The notes beneath the pieces were generated by a model that worked only from the letters and a program-made list of their open reading frames with translations, was not told where the DNA came from and did no database searches. Positions 7,370 to 9,767 of a DNA stretch of 9,767 nt are shown piece after piece. Numbering within the stretch: position 1 is the stretch's first letter; the number at the start of each line of letters is the position of its first letter. The DNA comes from Calditrichota bacterium (GTDB lineage: Bacteria; Calditrichota; Calditrichia; Calditrichales; Calditrichaceae), in NCBI GenBank assembly GCA_024278715.1, contig JAJRSN010000236.1:1-9767 (forward strand), written 5' to 3'. A program made the translations under genes and the position numbers.

Positions 7370-9367
7370 ATGAAAGTCCTTTCCATAATCGTTTTTCTTT
7401 TGTATTTTTCGAGTTTTGTGTTTGCCGAAAACGGAAGTATTGAAGGTGAGGTGTTTACGCAGAAGAAAACGCCCGTTTTTGGCGCAGATGTGGAAATCGT
7501 AGAGTTAAAAATTCAGACGACAACCAACGACTCCGGAATTTTCAGATTTAAAGAGATACCCGAAGGGACGTACAAACTGGTTGTTTCCAAAAAAGGGTAT
7601 GCTACGGTAAAACTTCTTAAAGTGAAAGTTTTACCTGGTGAAATAACACGCTTAAAAATACGCCTGAAGAAAAAGAAAGAAAAAATCTATTACGAGTTTT
7701 TTTCCGTAAAAAAACATCACCCCGAAGGCGCCAAAAAGCATTCCCTAAAAACAAGAGAAATGCTCGAGACGGAAGAAGAATCTCATGCCCGTCATGATAA
7801 AGCTGCTGCGGGGATGGGCGAACATGCGCCTCGGGTTCGCGGGCAATCCGGTTTAAAAGCCGGATATGCGGACGATAATAAACAATTTAACTATTTTTTG
7901 AACTTCCTGAAGAAATACGAAAAGCAAGCGCCCCATTATCCGCTGCCCGTCGAAGAACGTATTTGGCTGCGTGTTTTGGATGTTAACCGGCGCCCGGTAA
8001 ACAATGCGGCAGTTTCGGTCTTTGAAGGCGATCGATTATTGGAAAAGGGTCGAACCTATCCCGACGGCTCGTTTTTTATTTATCCCTTGGTTATCGGCGT
8101 AAAAGGCGATAAAATTCATGTGGAAGTCGAGTACAACGGTCAACGCCTTCAAACCGAGCTGGAACGGTACGGAAAACGAAAGGCGCTCCTGACGCTGAAA
8201 GATCACCGCAAAGCGTATCAACAGATTCCGCTGGATTTGCTTTTTATTCTGGACACCACAGGCAGCATGGGCGAAGAAATAGATCGGCTAAAAAACACGA
8301 TTGAGATCATTAACGCCAATCTTGTTAATTTAAAGCCCAAACCCGATATCCGCTTTGGCATGGTGCTTTATCGCGATAAAGACGACGAGTACGATACAAA
8401 ATACATTCCTTTTACGAGTAATCTGAAAGATTTTCGGGAGGTTTTGCAATCCGTAACCGCCGACGGCGGAGGGGATACGCCGGAAGATTTACAAGCCGCT
8501 CTTAAAGCAGCCGTTAAACAAATGGAATGGAGAAACGACGCCGTTCGTTTGGCATTTGTCATTACCGACGCCTCGGCTCATCTCGATTACGATCAAAAGT
8601 ACAGTTATGCGGATGCGGCTAAAGACGCCAAAAAAATGGGGATTAAAATTTTTACAGTGGGCACGGGCGGCTTGGATATTGGCGGCGAGTATATTTTGAG
8701 GCAGATTTCTCAGTTCACTTACGGAAAATACATCTTTTTGACTTACGGCGAAAAGGGCGAAAGCGAAGGAGGACATCCCGGAAGCGTCAGCCACCATACC
8801 GGAGCTAACTTCCGCACCGATAAATTGGAAGCAGTTATTATCCGCTTTGCCAAACAGGAACTTTCCTATCAAAGCGAACAACCCATTGCAGAGGCTGAAT
8901 CTTACTTTAAAGCCGACAAAATTTCCGAAGAGCAAAAAGAAGAAACCTTGCGGAAATTATTTAATCAAACGCTGAACGAATTGATCGATTATTCCACAAT
9001 AGCCATTCCCAAAGGCACGCGTTTAAGCATTCTGCCCGTTGCCGCCAGAGATTCCGGATTGAGCGCTACCGCCGAATATTTTACCGAACAACTGATCCTT
9101 TCGGCTGTCAAAAACAGCACTTTTGAGATGGTAGAACGAAAAGACCTGCAGCAGATTGCAGAGGAATTGAAACTTCAACTGTCGGGTCTGGTTAATCCCG
9201 ACACCGCGGCGCAAGTCGGAAAACTCCTCGGAGCAGATATGGTAGTGATCGGCAATTTGTTTAGCAAAAACAGTCATCTTGAATTATTTCTGAAATTGGA
9301 ACGCGTGAGTACAGCGGAAATTCTTTCGGTGACAAAAGCCCTCATCGATCCGGAGCTGGGATTGTAG
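7370..9367 (+). CDS. Exported multidomain protein: carboxypeptidase-regulatory-like, vWA and CsgG/LpoB-like domains
   Basis: This 665-residue protein begins with a signal peptide (1-19, VFA before ENG; no lipobox cysteine). Residues about 22-100 form a carboxypeptidase-regulatory-like beta-sandwich (SIEGEVF, TNDSGIFRFKEIPEGTYKLVV). A lysine-rich linker and an unassigned stretch (DDNKQFNYFLNFLKKY) lead to a second beta domain at about 194-275. Residues about 287-500 are a von Willebrand A domain with a metal-binding site: DTTGS at 295-299, Thr370 in GGGDTPED, and Asp400 in VITDAS. Residues about 548-660 resemble CsgG/LpoB/FlgO-type domains: LSILPVA, FTEQLILSAVKNSTFEMVERKDL, LSGLVNPDTAAQVGKLLGADMVVIGNL. 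Such domains act in the periplasm or outer membrane, in assembly or secretion. No T9SS sorting domain is seen, so it probably stays in the envelope. The role is unknown; a metal-dependent binding protein in an envelope complex is the best guess. Confidence 0.85.
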   Translation: MKVLSIIVFLLYFSSFVFAENGSIEGEVFTQKKTPVFGADVEIVELKIQTTTNDSGIFRFKEIPEGTYKLVVSKKGYATVKLLKVKVLPGEITRLKIRLKKKKEKIYYEFFSVKKHHPEGAKKHSLKTREMLETEEESHARHDKAAAGMGEHAPRVRGQSGLKAGYADDNKQFNYFLNFLKKYEKQAPHYPLPVEERIWLRVLDVNRRPVNNAAVSVFEGDRLLEKGRTYPDGSFFIYPLVIGVKGDKIHVEVEYNGQRLQTELERYGKRKALLTLKDHRKAYQQIPLDLLFILDTTGSMGEEIDRLKNTIEIINANLVNLKPKPDIRFGMVLYRDKDDEYDTKYIPFTSNLKDFREVLQSVTADGGGDTPEDLQAALKAAVKQMEWRNDAVRLAFVITDASAHLDYDQKYSYADAAKDAKKMGIKIFTVGTGGLDIGGEYILRQISQFTYGKYIFLTYGEKGESEGGHPGSVSHHTGANFRTDKLEAVIIRFAKQELSYQSEQPIAEAESYFKADKISEEQKEETLRKLFNQTLNELIDYSTIAIPKGTRLSILPVAARDSGLSATAEYFTEQLILSAVKNSTFEMVERKDLQQIAEELKLQLSGLVNPDTAAQVGKLLGADMVVIGNLFSKNSHLELFLKLERVSTAEILSVTKALIDPELGL

Positions 9368-9474
9368 CAGCCGGGGATCCTCAGGCGGCGGTTTTCGGTT
9401 AATGTTAGTTTGTAATGAATAATGGGTTATCGATATTTGATCCTTTTTTCGTTAAATAGTTTATTAAGCGAGGA

Positions 9475-9509
9475 GGGTTACTGGTTACTCGTCGCTTGTC
9501 ACGCGTCAC
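9475..9509. repeat. Degenerate heptamer tandem repeat, left tract
   Basis: Five consecutive seven-base units read GGGTTAC, TGGTTAC, TCGTCGC, TTGTCAC and GCGTCAC, a pattern close to NNGTYAC. The same register recurs 248 bases downstream, and the last unit is identical in both tracts. This resembles in kind the short tandemly repeated heptamers known from cyanobacteria, though not in sequence. Confidence 0.7.
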
Positions 9510-9517
9510 GTTGTCAA

Positions 9518-9601
9518 GCCCTGAAGGGCAGAGAAAAGGGGGAGGTCGCTTATTCCCAGCAATAAATTACTGGGCTACTATCATTCAATTCCTACGGAAT
9601 T
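9518..9601. repeat. Cluster of three short palindromes
   Basis: Three hairpins follow one another: GCCC-TGAA-GGGC (9518-9529), CCCAG (9555-9559) with CTGGG (9570-9574) around a ten-base AT-rich loop, and AATTCC-TAC-GGAATT (9587-9601). Each could form a small stem-loop on either strand. The clustering between two heptamer tracts suggests a repeated intergenic element, but only one copy is visible here. Confidence 0.6.
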
Positions 9602-9617
9602 AAAGATTAACAACGGT

Positions 9618-9709
9618 CTGTCATTTCTATCCCGCCTATGAGGGAGAGAAATCTTATTACTCGAATAAATCAAAAAGATTTCTCTTCGCTTCGCTCAACG
9701 AAATGACAG
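9618..9709. repeat. 92-base imperfect palindrome (MITE- or REP-like)
   Basis: The outer arms CTGTCATTTC (9618-9627) and GAAATGACAG (9700-9709) are perfect 10-base inverted repeats. The inner arms AGAGAAATCTT (9645-9655) and AAGATTTCTCT (9675-9685) are perfect over 11 bases. Non-matching stretches of 17 and 14 bases separate the arms, and the central loop is 19 bases. It looks like a small non-autonomous element. No flanking target duplication was found. From memory, similar TGTCATTTC...GAGAAATCT repeats occur in Bacteroidota-related genomes. Confidence 0.7.
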
Positions 9710-9757
9710 TTACTCTGTCACTTTGTAACTCGTTACTCATCACGCATTACGCGTCAC
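9707..9757. repeat. Degenerate heptamer tandem repeat, right tract
   Basis: Five in-phase units at 9723-9757 are TTGTAAC, TCGTTAC, TCATCAC, GCATTAC and GCGTCAC. Two further units, CAGTTAC (9707-9713) and CTGTCAC (9715-9721), precede them, each followed by one extra T. The tract starts on the last bases of the 92-base palindrome and ends near the window edge, so it may be longer. Confidence 0.7.
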
Positions 9758-9767
9758 GTTTTTGTCA

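Larger units (their letters stand above)
9368..9767. other. Gene-free composite repeat region (window edge)
   Basis: No coding frame is supported over these 400 bases. From 9368 to about 9474 I see nothing definite beyond AT-rich sequence with a run of six T at 9444-9449. After that come a heptamer tract (9475-9509), three small hairpins (9518-9601), a 92-base imperfect palindrome (9618-9709) and a second heptamer tract (9707-9757). The structure may continue beyond the window. No transposase is encoded here. Confidence 0.75.

Noticed and set aside
7240..7443. Possible 67-residue membrane-like frame across the intergenic region and the start of the vWA gene
   Set aside because: It overlaps the signal-peptide codons of the well-supported gene in another frame, has no ribosome site of note and no recognisable motif.
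8489..8935. Reverse-strand open frame of 148 residues inside the vWA gene
   Set aside because: It lies antisense to the conserved vWA metal-site region, with no ribosome site or family resemblance.
9375..9449. GGATC (9375-9379) and GATCC (9439-9443) followed by six T as a terminator for the last gene
   Set aside because: The arms are only five bases and are separated by about 60 bases, so a stable terminator stem is unlikely.
9475..9757. CRISPR array
   Set aside because: The repeated units are seven bases, degenerate and without spacers of constant length, and no cas gene is present.

Overview
The window looks like chromosome from an FCB-group bacterium (Calditrichota, Ignavibacteria or a relative). 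The main clue is the end of the large secreted protein, a type IX secretion (T9SS) sorting domain with the QNFPNPFNP motif typical of that group. Moderate base composition and a three-gene transhydrogenase agree with this. The phylum is an inference; no rRNA or other marker gene is present.

Layout, all genes on the + strand. Positions 1-381 are the C-terminal part of a UbiA-family prenyltransferase, cut by the window edge. Positions 466-3289 are a tight pntAA-pntAB-pntB operon for the proton-translocating NAD(P) transhydrogenase, with a TTG start on pntAA and a plausible promoter just upstream. The 3290-3575 gap has no gene but holds a nested GC-rich palindrome and smaller inverted repeats. 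Positions 3576-7199 encode a 1207-residue exported beta-helix protein with an internal duplication, a PKD domain and a T9SS signal. Positions 7370-9367 encode a 665-residue exported protein joining a carboxypeptidase-regulatory-like domain, a von Willebrand A domain and a CsgG/LpoB-like domain. Positions 9368-9767 have no gene. They hold a composite repeat region of two degenerate heptamer tracts, three small hairpins and a 92-base imperfect palindrome.

How the genes relate: the prenyltransferase (quinone or lipid prenylation) and Pnt (NADPH supply driven by the proton gradient) are both membrane bioenergetic functions, but 84 bases separate them and each may be its own unit. The two downstream genes encode envelope or surface proteins and are probably transcribed separately. 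I see no defence system, mobile-element gene or RNA gene. The least ordinary parts are the domain fusion at 7370-9367 and the repeat region at the right edge.
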